Shown here: positions 27,095 through 35,131 of the stretch, piece by piece
Numbering within the stretch: position 1 is the first letter of the stretch
Layout: each line of letters starts with the position of its first letter
DNA from: Anabaena sp. UHCC 0187
GTDB taxonomy: Bacteria; Cyanobacteriota; Cyanobacteriia; Cyanobacteriales; Nostocaceae
Assembly (NCBI RefSeq): GCF_009712035.1
Contig: NZ_VILB01000018.1
Location: 1-50,258, forward strand
DNA: 50,258 bases
Reading direction: 5' to 3'
Position numbers and translations under genes: made by a program
Notes under the pieces: generated by a model
What the model saw: only the letters and a program-made list of their open reading frames with translations
Database searches by the model: none
What the model was told of the DNA's origin: nothing

Positions 27095-27361
27095 ATGAGT
27101 AATGAAAATACCCTGACAAATAAACGAATTCGCGTCAGAATCCCGCAAAATTATCATCAAGAACCTGTAATTTCTCGCCTAGTTTCAGAATACGGCTTGA
27201 CTGTAAATATCAAAGCCGCAATTCTCGGACAGAATGCTATAGGTGATGGTTGGTTTGACTTAGATTTACAAGGAACAGAAGCACAAATTGAAAATGGGTT
27301 AAACTATCTTCAAGAATTGAAATTACAGGTTTGGGACGAGAATAACATTAGTGATTGGTAA
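27095..27361 (+). CDS. NIL-domain protein
   Basis: This 88-residue protein consists of a single NIL domain, the ferredoxin-like regulatory domain known from the C-terminus of the methionine transporter ATPase MetN. Characteristic parts are KRIRVRIPQNYHQEPVISRL, LTVNIKAAILGQNAIGDGWF and DLDLQGTEAQIENGLNYL. Stand-alone NIL proteins follow sulfate transport genes in many cyanobacteria and may sense a sulfur compound. An AGGAG site lies before the ATG. It is the last gene of the sulfate cluster. Confidence 0.85.
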   Translation: MSNENTLTNKRIRVRIPQNYHQEPVISRLVSEYGLTVNIKAAILGQNAIGDGWFDLDLQGTEAQIENGLNYLQELKLQVWDENNISDW

Positions 27362-27405
27362 AAAAAAATGATAGGTTGGGTTAACGTAAGGAAACCCAGC
27401 CTATC
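27361..27405 (-). terminator. Terminator for the CsbD-family gene (minus strand)
   Basis: GATAGGTTGGGTT (27370-27382) pairs with AACCCAGCCTATC (27393-27405), with one mismatch. On the minus strand it runs into a long T-run (A27361-A27368 on plus). It therefore terminates the stress cluster transcript. On the plus strand there is no T-run. Confidence 0.65.
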
Positions 27406-27454
27406 CCTTGACAATCAAGATAGTCGCTACAAATTTCCAAATATTAATTAAGGA

Positions 27455-27904
27455 CTATTTAAAAGTATTGCGAATCTCATCTTTCATTTGATTTGCTGGG
27501 TTACGCGATTCGCTCCTTATGTCATCAGTTTTGCCGCTAGGTAGATAATTAGGGTTGACAATACTATTATCTATGGCTTTTTCAGTTTTAATTTCCATCT
27601 TTTTTATAGCTGCCTTTGATTTTTGGTTCAAACTTGCATCTTTTATATCTTCAACTGCATTACGAACTTTACTTTCGGCTTGCTTGGCTTTGCCCATAAA
27701 TTGATCTTTTTTGTTTCCTGTAACATTACCCACAGCTTCTTGGACTTTACCTTCAATATTTTTAGTTGTTGCTTCCACCCGATTCATACTAGCAATTTGA
27801 GTCTGAGCTAAACTATCCTCAGCAGCAAAAGCTGTGAAAGTTCCCAGTAATAGAACTAAACTGATAATGAGAAAAAACTTGCGAAATTTTTGCAATAAAA
27901 TCAT
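27455..27904 (-). CDS. Exported CsbD-family protein
   Basis: This 149-residue protein starts with a signal peptide (FFLIISLVLLLGTFTAFA, cleavage near AAEDS). A CsbD-like domain follows (EATTKNIEGKVQEAVGNVTG), then a long charged tail with KSKAAIKKMEIKTEKAID. CsbD proteins are general stress proteins; the extra signal peptide and tail are unusual, as most are about 60 residues and cytosolic. Its core matches the 60-residue CsbD gene at 29287-29469. It is the last gene of a five-gene stress cluster on the minus strand. Confidence 0.8.
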   Translation of the reverse strand: MILLQKFRKFFLIISLVLLLGTFTAFAAEDSLAQTQIASMNRVEATTKNIEGKVQEAVGNVTGNKKDQFMGKAKQAESKVRNAVEDIKDASLNQKSKAAIKKMEIKTEKAIDNSIVNPNYLPSGKTDDIRSESRNPANQMKDEIRNTFK

Positions 27905-27949
27905 TGAATTGTCCCCATTTATAAGTTGTTAATTAATAAATGCCATCGG

Positions 27950-28420
27950 TTATAGTTTTGGATTTGGTGCGGCAGAGGCAATTTTAACGGAAACTTTCAC
28001 ACTTTTCACACCCTTGATTTCTTTAGCAAGAGCATCTATTTTGTTCAGTTGATCTTGATTTTGTACAGTTCCGGCTACGACAATCGCCCCATCTTTAGCA
28101 ACCACCGTTAATTGACTAGAGGGAATATTAGCTTCCAACTTAGAGCGAACTTCATTAGCAAGATCACTATTGGCGCGAGTTGTATTTCCTCCAGTTAGTT
28201 GATTGCGTTGCTCACGGGCGCGAATATCTGCATTAAGTTGATCTCGACGGACTTGGCTAGTCGCATCTTTTTGATTGGCTAAAATTGTTTTGTCTGTGGG
28301 AACTTCACCAGTTTTCTCAGTAGAATCCGGCGCACTGCTGCTAGTTTTGGCCTTATTGTCACAAGCAACTGTTCCCAGAAGTAAAATGCTACTGAGGACT
28401 AAAAGCGTAATTTTTTTCAT
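27950..28420 (-). CDS. BON-domain lipoprotein
   Basis: This 156-residue protein has a lipoprotein signal with lipobox LLGTVAC (Cys20), a Ser/Thr-rich and charged linker, and a C-terminal BON domain (about 85-148). The domain contains LANEVRSKLEANIPSSQLTV, DGAIVVAGTVQNQDQ and VKSVKVSVKI. BON proteins bind phospholipid or protect the envelope under osmotic stress (the OsmY type). It sits 45 bases from the CsbD gene and is oriented with the rest of the stress cluster. Confidence 0.85.
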   Translation of the reverse strand: MKKITLLVLSSILLLGTVACDNKAKTSSSAPDSTEKTGEVPTDKTILANQKDATSQVRRDQLNADIRAREQRNQLTGGNTTRANSDLANEVRSKLEANIPSSQLTVVAKDGAIVVAGTVQNQDQLNKIDALAKEIKGVKSVKVSVKIASAAPNPKL

Positions 28421-28486
28421 AGTTTAAATCCCCAAAAATAGACCTGACAAGCGAAAGCATCTGTGTATGGTCTAAGTTATATATGT

Positions 28487-29116
28487 TTACACACGAGAGG
28501 CAACAGGATGAGCCGAACGGGTAATAGTTGGGCTTTCATAAACTTCCCATTCACGCATTCCCTTATTCTTCAAAATTGTTTCTGCTCGCAGGATTTCCGC
28601 CTCTGTCCCATCAATAATCACCAGATAATCTCCATCAACTACATAATCGTGATAGACTTCCGCCCGATGTTCGGGAATCCCTAAACCTACTAGCCCCCCA
28701 ATCAAACCACCAACCACTGCCCCAATCGCTCCACCAGCAAGAGTTGTAGCGATTGCAGTGGCCGTTGCTCCTGCCAACATAATTGGACCAATTCCCGGAA
28801 TAGCTAGAGTTCCTAAGCCAACCAGTAACCCTGTCAGCCCCCCAACTGCCCCTCCTGCCTCGACTCCAGTTTTCGCTCCTTCCTCTACATGAGTGGTTTC
28901 ATAGCTGGTTTCATTGGTGGTTTCATGGGTTCCCATGGGTTCCTGAACTCGTGTGTCACCAGTTCGGTATCGCTGATTTAAGTCTTCATCATGTTTAGCA
29001 ATCACAGATACCTGATTCATGTCAAATCCGTTATCTCGCAGCCCGTTTAGAGCATTTTCTACGTCTTCGTGGCTAGAAAATACTCCTACTGCTCGTTTAT
29101 TATTAATCAAAGTCAT
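28487..29116 (-). CDS. Glycine-zipper general stress protein (GSP17M-like N-terminus)
   Basis: From the ATG at 29114-29116 (preceded by GAGAGGA) the protein has 209 residues. A frame with a TTG further upstream adds a spurious leader. The N-terminus (RAVGVFSSHEDVENALNGLR) is of the general stress protein 17M type. An acidic linker with repeated THETTNETSYETTH follows, then a glycine-zipper membrane-like segment (AGGAVGGLTGLLVGLGTLA through GGAIGAVVGGLIGGLVGLG). A small C-terminal domain ends the protein. The build suggests membrane insertion or oligomerisation. The exact role is unknown. Confidence 0.8.
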   Translation of the reverse strand: MTLINNKRAVGVFSSHEDVENALNGLRDNGFDMNQVSVIAKHDEDLNQRYRTGDTRVQEPMGTHETTNETSYETTHVEEGAKTGVEAGGAVGGLTGLLVGLGTLAIPGIGPIMLAGATATAIATTLAGGAIGAVVGGLIGGLVGLGIPEHRAEVYHDYVVDGDYLVIIDGTEAEILRAETILKNKGMREWEVYESPTITRSAHPVASRV

Positions 29117-29196
29117 TTTTTTATCCTCTCCAAAAGGGAATAAATAGCAGGCAGATGACAAGGGTAATTAAGAACTAGATTGAAAGATCAAAACAA

Positions 29197-29283
29197 TTTG
29201 TAAGCATTCAGCCAAGAACAGAAATAGCAAAGAAAAGGAAGTTTTAATTACCTGTATTTCCCCGAAGGCTGAATGCTTACAAA
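29197..29283. repeat. 17-bp perfect inverted repeat in the stress cluster
   Basis: TTTGTAAGCATTCAGCC (29197-29213) recurs in inverse orientation as GGCTGAATGCTTACAAA (29267-29283), with a 53-base spacer. It fills the gap between the CsbD gene and the glycine-zipper gene. The element may be a small mobile repeat or a terminator. The spacer is purine-rich. Confidence 0.6.
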
Positions 29284-29286
29284 AAT

Positions 29287-29469
29287 CTACTCAATCAGTT
29301 CCCTGGCTTGATCTTTCACATCTTCAACTGTGTGGCGAACTTTGGCTTCTGCTTGTTTTTCTTTGCCTTCTGCTTGAGTTTGTGGATCTCCAGTTAAATC
29401 ACCTACGGCTTCTTGAACCTTACCTTCAATGTTTTTGGCAGTTGCCTTAGCTCTATTTTTCATACTCAT
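29287..29469 (-). CDS. CsbD-family stress protein (short form)
   Basis: This is a typical 60-residue CsbD protein: a hydrophilic helical protein with KATAKNIEGKVQEAVGDLTG and EAKVRHTVEDVKDQARELIE. These proteins accumulate in general stress; their molecular function is not established. A good AGGAG precedes the ATG by seven bases. It lies 47 bases from the PRC/DUF2382 gene, with which it may be cotranscribed. It is close in sequence to the N-terminal core of the exported CsbD protein at 27455-27904, which suggests duplication. Confidence 0.9.
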   Translation of the reverse strand: MSMKNRAKATAKNIEGKVQEAVGDLTGDPQTQAEGKEKQAEAKVRHTVEDVKDQARELIE

Positions 29470-29516
29470 AATCCGCTCCTAATTGAGAAAAAACTTACTT
29501 CTACAGAATCTGGCTT

Positions 29517-30434
29517 TTATCTTCTCTCGACATTCGGATGTTCTTGGGTGTTCACATCCAATTCTTCCCGACGCAGAGTTTCTTCCGCTTCAATCGTTTC
29601 GTGATCTACAATTTTATTGACTCTGACTTCTTCACGTAAGAAAGCTTCTTTATGAATGTCCGCAGTTTCTTCATAAAGATCGATATGAGCCACTTCAGTT
29701 GTGCCAAAGCTATCAGCACCCAAGGTTACTGTTTCTCCAGCCCCAGTAGGAGTTACTCGTTCAATGACAACTCTTTCTTTGTCTATGGGGACTGAAACCC
29801 GCGCCTTTTCTGTTTCTGTATGCTTACCAACAATGACTTCTCCTGTCTTAGCCCGGTTTTTGTTGGCAATTAATCTTTCTTGATATAGTTTGAAAGTTTG
29901 ATGATCCTGATCATTGAGTGCATATAGACCAGGTTCTTGTTGATAGTCATAGCCATTGCCGTTACCAGACTTTCTCGGTGGGGCTATGGGGGGGGCTACC
30001 ATAGTAGCTCCAGCAGGTCTAGAACTAGCCTTATCCACAGAACCAGAACTTTCTACAGAACCAGAACTTTCTAAAAATGCTTCTGAACGATATACTCCCC
30101 TGACCTGTTCTTCATAGTTATAATCAATTTCTTTGTGGTCGTTAAATTCAGGTAAATTCTCCGCTTGTTGTTTGGTCATTCCCACTGTATAAATCCGTTC
30201 GGAGGTATGATCAATGCGCGAACGACCGACCGGTAACAAAACCTTTTTTCCGAAAATCCATAAGCCTAAGTCAACAACAAAATAGCGGAAATGTCCTTGT
30301 TCATCTACTAAAATATCGCTGACTGTACCAATCTTTTCCTCTACGCTGGCATAGACACCCATACCTTTGATGTCTTTGCCTTCAAAAGTTTCCCGATAAT
30401 TTGGATCAAATTCTTTGATTTTTAAAAGAGACAT
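29517..30434 (-). CDS. PRC-barrel plus DUF2382 stress protein (YsnF/AvaK type)
   Basis: The 305-residue protein has an N-terminal PRC-barrel-like domain (KGMGVYASVEEKIGTVSDIL through KKVLLPVGRSRID). A low-complexity linker with SSGSVESSGSVD and APPIAPPRKSG follows. The C-terminal DUF2382 (about 190-300) includes KLYQERLIANKNRAKTGEV and HKEAFLREEVRVNK. This is the YsnF/AvaK family; AvaK is a marker of akinetes in a heterocystous Anabaena, and relatives respond to stress. It is the first gene of the minus-strand cluster, so its upstream region (30435-30600) is the likely promoter site. Confidence 0.85.
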   Translation of the reverse strand: MSLLKIKEFDPNYRETFEGKDIKGMGVYASVEEKIGTVSDILVDEQGHFRYFVVDLGLWIFGKKVLLPVGRSRIDHTSERIYTVGMTKQQAENLPEFNDHKEIDYNYEEQVRGVYRSEAFLESSGSVESSGSVDKASSRPAGATMVAPPIAPPRKSGNGNGYDYQQEPGLYALNDQDHQTFKLYQERLIANKNRAKTGEVIVGKHTETEKARVSVPIDKERVVIERVTPTGAGETVTLGADSFGTTEVAHIDLYEETADIHKEAFLREEVRVNKIVDHETIEAEETLRREELDVNTQEHPNVERR

Positions 30435-30524
30435 ACTACTTCCATCTCCACTTTTTACGAATGTGGCAGGTAACAGGTTGACAATCTTGCTCCTGTGGCA
30501 GTTTCATCATCAGTTGATGTCATC

Positions 30525-30558
30525 AACTGTCAAGGGATTACAACTGTCAAGGGATTAT
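30525..30558. repeat. Tandem CAACTGTCAAGGGATTA duplication
   Basis: CAACTGTCAAGGGATTA occurs twice head-to-tail (about 30525-30541 and 30542-30558). It is preceded by the near-palindrome CAGTTGATGTCATCAACTG. It lies in the 675-base gap (30435-31109) upstream of the PRC/DUF2382 gene and could be an operator. No coding sequence was recognised in this gap. Confidence 0.5.
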
Positions 30559-30735
30559 TATTAACATTAGAACCTGGTAAAATTGAGTTATTAGTTTTTA
30601 GTGTTTTTGTTCTAATATCTATACATTAGATATTTTTATGATTAAGACCGTCCATCAAAGGGTTGATTATGCTTATACCCCGCAAGAGGGAGATTCTCAA
30701 GCAAATAAGTACGTATAAATAAGTACGATCTTTAA

Positions 30736-30764
30736 ATCCCTCACTTCTTGAAGAAGTCAGGGAT
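30736..30764. repeat. ATCCCTCACTTCTT palindrome (dispersed family)
   Basis: ATCCCTCACTTCTT (30736-30749) pairs with AAGAAGTCAGGGAT (30751-30764), with a single mismatch and almost no loop. It is related to 9718-9746, 38939-38973 and 43606-43670. Confidence 0.55.
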
Positions 30765-30981
30765 CTATGTCCTAAAAGTTTTATCTAAAAATTACTCTTT
30801 GGGAAAATCGCAAATAATACACTCAGTGTCAAAAAAATGCACTAAAATCACTACGACGGTAATCTTTGGGTGTGAGGTGTGAGGTATTTTTAAGTCAACT
30901 TGACGATAACACCATAAGTCCCTAGGTGATTTATCCCTTGCTTCGGGAACGCTGAACGCGGACATCCCCGGCTTAAAAGAC

Positions 30982-31020
30982 ATTAACAGCTAAAAATCCC
31001 CAAAGTTTTTAGCTGTTAAT
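30982..31020. repeat. 15-bp perfect inverted repeat upstream of the 31110 gene
   Basis: ATTAACAGCTAAAAA (30982-30996) and TTTTTAGCTGTTAAT (31006-31020) flank a nine-base loop. Just left of it lies GCTTCGGGAACGCTGAACGC, which looks like repetitive intergenic DNA. The hairpin could terminate transcription from the left or belong to a decayed mobile element. Confidence 0.5.
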
Positions 31021-31109
31021 TCCGAGGTTTTCAGCCTATTTTCTTATAAAATTAATCCACTTCCTCCGTCCTCTAGGCTTACGTCCCTAAAAAATTAGAG
31101 AGTTAATCT

Positions 31110-31793
31110 ATGTTTCAGTTGTTAAGCCGGGTTTTGCTATGGCTCTTAATTGGTGTCGTAGCCTACTCTTTGTTTCAAAGATTCTATCCATCAATAACTT
31201 TTGTCGGCAAATTTCTTTTAGGTCTGGTTCTAGTTGTTTTAGCCTTAGCATTTCTCAATCCTAGTGAACCAGCGGTGTCTTCCTTGTGGCGGTTTATCTC
31301 CTTTCCCCTCAAGCCTTTGGGAGCAGCGGTTTTAATGTTGTTTTTGGCTGCTCAAAAAATTAAAGGGGGTGGCATTGATAAACCAGGAGGTTTCTTATTA
31401 GGATGGGCGCTAACGGTTTTACTCCTATCCAGCACCCCAGCGATCGCTTACTTCTTAGTCAGATCACCAGTGGCTACAGTTGAGGGGATGAACCTAAATC
31501 AGCAAACTGCCTCAACCTTAGTCGCCTTGGGTCCAGCAAATCCTAATTTCACAATCTCAGATATTGGGCAAAATATCATCCCACCTATGGGAGAGATAAA
31601 TTCCCCAACCGTAGCTTTCAATAGTCTCAATGTGAATATTCCTTCCTATCTACTCCAAAATCCTCAAGCAATTAGGACACGGGGGTTACGAGTAGAAGAC
31701 TTTGTTCCTAATGCGGAAACTCTGCAACTTACTACCCAAGTATGGGAAAGTTATCTCAACCAGATTTATATTTTCTTACGTGGCCGGACGTAA
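31110..31793 (+). CDS. Integral membrane protein, function unknown
   Basis: This 227-residue protein has four likely transmembrane helices in its first half: LLWLLIGVVAYSLF, FLLGLVLVVLALAFL, a third around PLGAAVLMLFLAA, and LLGWALTVLLLSSTPAIAYFL. A soluble C-terminal part of about 110 residues follows. The membrane part resembles the N-terminal region of YdcF-type cyanobacterial proteins, but the YdcF catalytic domain is absent, so it may be a truncated or split relative. The stop is followed within 20 bases by a large heptamer array, which may have caused a truncation. Confidence 0.6.
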   Translation: MFQLLSRVLLWLLIGVVAYSLFQRFYPSITFVGKFLLGLVLVVLALAFLNPSEPAVSSLWRFISFPLKPLGAAVLMLFLAAQKIKGGGIDKPGGFLLGWALTVLLLSSTPAIAYFLVRSPVATVEGMNLNQQTASTLVALGPANPNFTISDIGQNIIPPMGEINSPTVAFNSLNVNIPSYLLQNPQAIRTRGLRVEDFVPNAETLQLTTQVWESYLNQIYIFLRGRT

Positions 31794-31812
31794 GGAAAGA
31801 GACAGGGAAGCA

Positions 31813-31931
31813 GGGGGCAGAGGGCAGAGGGCAGGGGGCAGGGAGCAGGGAGCAGGGAGCAGGGAGCAGGGAGCAGGGAGCAGGGAGCAGGGAGCAGGGA
31901 GCAGGGAGCAGGGAGCAGGGAGCAGGGAGCA
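31813..31931 (+). repeat. Heptanucleotide array (GGGAGCA)n
   Basis: Seventeen tandem 7-base units: four variants (GGGGGCA, GAGGGCA, GAGGGCA, GGGGGCA), then 13 perfect copies of GGGAGCA. This is a short tandemly repeated repetitive sequence (STRR) of the type known from filamentous cyanobacteria. Open frames through it encode only GAGSREQ-like repeats and are not genes. Confidence 0.9.
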
Positions 31932-31957
31932 GGGGGAGAAATTTCCTTCTTTCTTCT

Positions 31958-32009
<52 letters not shown>

Positions 32010-32053
32010 CCTCCTGTAATTACCCATTACTAAAAAGTTACATAATTGCTGGC

Positions 32054-33805
32054 ATGGCCAAATCTCACAGACTTGCTAAAATCGCCGATTATTTACGCCC
32101 CCATTGGCGAGAAACTATATTGGGTATTATTGCCTTATTCGTTGTTAATGGGCTAGGTGTTTATATACCTTTGTTAATTCGGTCAGGGGTAGATACTCTT
32201 TCTAAGAGTTTTAGTTTTAATCAGGTCATCCATTATGTAGTCATCATCGCTCTACTTAGTTCCGCTATGTGGATGATGCGAATGGCTTCTCGGATTTGGA
32301 TATTTGGTGTGGGCAGACAGGTAGAATTTGACCTGAAACAGCGGATTTTTCAGCACTTATTGCAATTAGAACCCGCTTATTTTACGGTTAATACTCCTGG
32401 GGATTTAATTAGTCGCGCCACCAGCGATGTAGATAATATTCGACGGTTGTTAGGTTTTGCTGTTTTGAGTTTGGCAAATACTTTGTTTGCCTATACTTTG
32501 ACATTGCCAGTTATGCTGTCTCTAAGCGTGGAACTGACATTGGCATCACTAGCAGTTTACCCGTTCATGTTTCTGATGGTGCATTTGTTTAGCGATCGCT
32601 TGCGTAACGAACAAACCGTTGTCCAAGAGCAACTTGCAGAAATCAGTGAACTGGTGCGCGAAGATATGAGCGGTATGGCACTGATTAAAATTTACGCCCA
32701 AGAAGACAATGAGCGTCAAGCATTTAATCAGAAAAATGAACAGCTATTAACAGCTAACCTCAAACTAGCGAAAAGTCGTAATACCCTATTTCCGCTGATT
32801 GGTGGGTTAGCAAATCTCAGTTCTTTGATCATTATCTGGTTAGGTACAGCCAGGATATCTAGTGGTTCTCTGGCCATTGGGGATTTTTTAGCGTTGCTAA
32901 TTTATGTAGAACGGTTAGTTTTTCCTACCGCTTTGTTAGGCTTTACCATTACTGCTTATCAACGGGGTGAAGTTAGTATTGACCGCTTAGAGACTATTCT
33001 CAGTGTAACTCCCAAAATTCAAGACACACCAGATGCTATCCATGTGGAGGCAAGCAAACTCAAAGGGGAACTGACAGCAGTAAACTTTAGTTACACATAC
33101 TCCGGCGTAAATACCCCAGCTTTAGAACATCTTAATTTTACGATTTCCCCTGGGGAAGTGGTGGCCATTGTTGGTCCCATTGGTTCAGGAAAATCAACCT
33201 TAGCCAATGCTCTACCACGGTTATTGGATATTCAGCCAGGACAGTTGTTTTTAGATGGCTTAGACATTACTAAACTAGCTGTGAGTGATTTACGGGGAGC
33301 GATCGCCTACGTACCTCAAGATAGTTTTTTATTCAGTACCACAGTCAAAAATAATATCCGTTATGGCGATCCCATTACAGCAGAGGAAGATGTGGTTTAC
33401 GCCGCAAAAATGGCGCAAATTGATGCAGAAATCCAGAATTTCCCCCAACAGTATGAAACCTTAGTTGGTGAGCGTGGGATTACTCTTTCTGGTGGACAAA
33501 GACAACGCACAGCTTTAGCAAGAGCAATGTTAATTGATGCCCCGATCTTACTGTTAGATGATGCTCTTTCCAGTGTAGATAATCAAACTGCTACACAAAT
33601 TCTGAATAATCTTTCTACTGGCACAAAAAGAAAAACTGTAATTTTCATTACTCATCAACTTTCCGCCGCTGCCTCATCTGACCGCATTTTGGTGATGGAT
33701 CAGGGTAAAATTGTCCAAATTGGTCATCACTCAGAATTAGTAGCACAGCCGGGACTTTACAAAACTTTGTGGAATCAGCATCAAGTAGAAGAACTATTAC
33801 GTTGA
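32054..33805 (+). CDS. ABC exporter, fused membrane and ATPase domains
   Basis: This 583-residue half-transporter has six transmembrane helices in its first 310 residues (for example TILGIIALFVVNGLGVYIP). The nucleotide-binding domain carries Walker A GPIGSGKST (about 375), the ABC signature LSGGQRQRTALARAML, Walker B ILLLDDALSSVD and the His switch in THQ. It belongs to the MsbA/lipid-multidrug exporter group and should act as a homodimer, or pair with another half. The substrate is not deducible. The start sits beyond two STRR arrays. A 76-base gap separates it from the HupE gene. Confidence 0.9.
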   Translation: MAKSHRLAKIADYLRPHWRETILGIIALFVVNGLGVYIPLLIRSGVDTLSKSFSFNQVIHYVVIIALLSSAMWMMRMASRIWIFGVGRQVEFDLKQRIFQHLLQLEPAYFTVNTPGDLISRATSDVDNIRRLLGFAVLSLANTLFAYTLTLPVMLSLSVELTLASLAVYPFMFLMVHLFSDRLRNEQTVVQEQLAEISELVREDMSGMALIKIYAQEDNERQAFNQKNEQLLTANLKLAKSRNTLFPLIGGLANLSSLIIIWLGTARISSGSLAIGDFLALLIYVERLVFPTALLGFTITAYQRGEVSIDRLETILSVTPKIQDTPDAIHVEASKLKGELTAVNFSYTYSGVNTPALEHLNFTISPGEVVAIVGPIGSGKSTLANALPRLLDIQPGQLFLDGLDITKLAVSDLRGAIAYVPQDSFLFSTTVKNNIRYGDPITAEEDVVYAAKMAQIDAEIQNFPQQYETLVGERGITLSGGQRQRTALARAMLIDAPILLLDDALSSVDNQTATQILNNLSTGTKRKTVIFITHQLSAAASSDRILVMDQGKIVQIGHHSELVAQPGLYKTLWNQHQVEELLR

Positions 33806-33881
33806 ACCAAAATGGATTAATTTTTGTAATAATTAGCAGTAATATTAATTACCAACAAAACTAATTTGACATAATCTAAAG

Positions 33882-34553
33882 ATGTTTAAAAATTCACCAT
33901 CATTAGCTTCTGAGTCCAGTAGTTTGCCCAAATCTAAACAGCAGCGTCTTCTAGGGGCAATAGGTATTTTAGTTGTCATTAGTTTGCTGACTTCAGCCGG
34001 TGGATCACCCATTGAACACAATGTTTCCAATGGCTGGGAAGGGTTTATTTGGGGCATAGCCGATCCAGTGATTAGTTTAGACCGTTTTGCGGGTATTGTG
34101 GCACTGGGTTTATTCTCCGCTAGATTCGTCCGTGGTAGTTGGTTAAATATAACCTTTGTGATTGCTGCTATTTGTGGACAACTAATTAACTTGTCTCCAG
34201 TAATCTTACCCGGATCATCAATAGCTATTGCTATTTGTACTATCGCTTTAGGGATGATGTTAGTTACACCAATTTCTATGAATTGGTTAGCTATCGCCAT
34301 ATTAAGCGTTACTGCTGGCATATTTCAAGGTTACGCTGATGCAGCCCATATTATTGGTGCGGAAATATTCACCGTAATTACTTACGTGATTGGTGTTACT
34401 CTATCTCAATCAATAATTATCATGAGTTCCAGAGAAATAGGTGTAACTTTTGGCATCAATGAATTTAACGAAATCTTACCTAAAATTGCTAGATTTGCTG
34501 GGTTTATATTTTGTGCAATTGGTATCGTATTTTTGGGATACTCAATAATTTAA
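33882..34553 (+). CDS. HupE/UreJ-family membrane protein
   Basis: This 223-residue protein has about six transmembrane helices. The family segment HNVSNGWEGFIWGIADPVIS is near residue 50 and DRFAGIVALGLFSARF follows. HupE/UreJ proteins transport nickel or cobalt; cyanobacterial members often lie with cobalamin or hydrogenase genes, but none is adjacent here. No metal riboswitch is visible in the 76-base gap upstream. The stop is followed by an AT-rich stretch with a possible coding remnant (34602-34685). Confidence 0.75.
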   Translation: MFKNSPSLASESSSLPKSKQQRLLGAIGILVVISLLTSAGGSPIEHNVSNGWEGFIWGIADPVISLDRFAGIVALGLFSARFVRGSWLNITFVIAAICGQLINLSPVILPGSSIAIAICTIALGMMLVTPISMNWLAIAILSVTAGIFQGYADAAHIIGAEIFTVITYVIGVTLSQSIIIMSSREIGVTFGINEFNEILPKIARFAGFIFCAIGIVFLGYSII

Positions 34554-34703
34554 CTGAGGGATTGGGGAACAGGTATTGGGATTGCTTAATTAGGAATTAA
34601 AAATTACATTCATCTAGCTATAACGGAGGAATTATTACCAATTACTTTATTTATTAATGATGCTGATTATGAAACTATTGGATGAATATTTAGGAATATT
34701 AGT

Positions 34704-35033
34704 GTGATGATTTTTTCCCAAGATTGGAGCAGGCCAGAAATGATTGCAACTGGAGTAGAAGCAAAAATCAGTCGCTTAGAATCTCTTGTTGAACAAATTG
34801 GAGACGCTGTACTCTCGACAACCGAGACAATTGAACGTCTTGCTCAAAGAGTAGATGCCCTAAGTCTACAAGTAGAAGCTCAAGGAAAACAAGTACAGCA
34901 GCAAGGTTATCAGATTTTTGCTTTGTGTGACGCTGTGCAAAGTTTAGCTGACTCTCAAAAAGATTCCATGCAACAAATTACTCAGTTATCACAAACCTTA
35001 GATGGGCTTGTATCCTTATTACAAGATGAATAA
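34704..35033 (+). CDS. Coiled-coil hypothetical protein
   Basis: The 109 residues are almost entirely helical. A long heptad pattern begins at EAKISRLESLVEQIGDAVL and continues through RLAQRVDALSLQVEAQGKQV to the Gln-rich C-terminal half. There is no signal or membrane segment. A second ATG lies one codon on, and another at residue 12 (EMIATG). Small coiled-coil proteins of this type are common in cyanobacteria. I know no function. A short STRR follows (35042-35092). Confidence 0.55.
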   Translation: MMIFSQDWSRPEMIATGVEAKISRLESLVEQIGDAVLSTTETIERLAQRVDALSLQVEAQGKQVQQQGYQIFALCDAVQSLADSQKDSMQQITQLSQTLDGLVSLLQDE

Positions 35034-35041
35034 TGATGGAA

Positions 35042-35092
35042 GGAGTCAGGAGTCAGGAGTCAGGAAGAAGAAGGAAGAAGAAGGAAGAAGAA
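35042..35092 (+). repeat. Mixed short tandem repeats
   Basis: Three copies of GGAGTCA (35042-35062) are followed at once by three copies of GGAAGAAGAA (35063-35092). The heptamer is the complement of a rotated form of the CCTGACT units at 31961-32009. The repeat separates the coiled-coil gene from surE. Confidence 0.8.
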
Positions 35093-35131
35093 GGAATAAT
35101 CTAGAACCTGAATTAGTAAGTCCTAATTGTC

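Noticed and set aside
30792-30983. 63-codon minus-strand frame in the gap before 31110
   Set aside because: It translates repetitive intergenic DNA (GGGAACGCTGAACGC region), has no recognisable domain, and lacks a convincing ribosome site.
34602-34685. Protein-like start-less frame (AITEELLPITLFINDADYETIG) after the HupE gene
   Set aside because: It is too short and without start codon or family match to call a gene or a pseudogene with confidence; noted only as possible residue of coding DNA.
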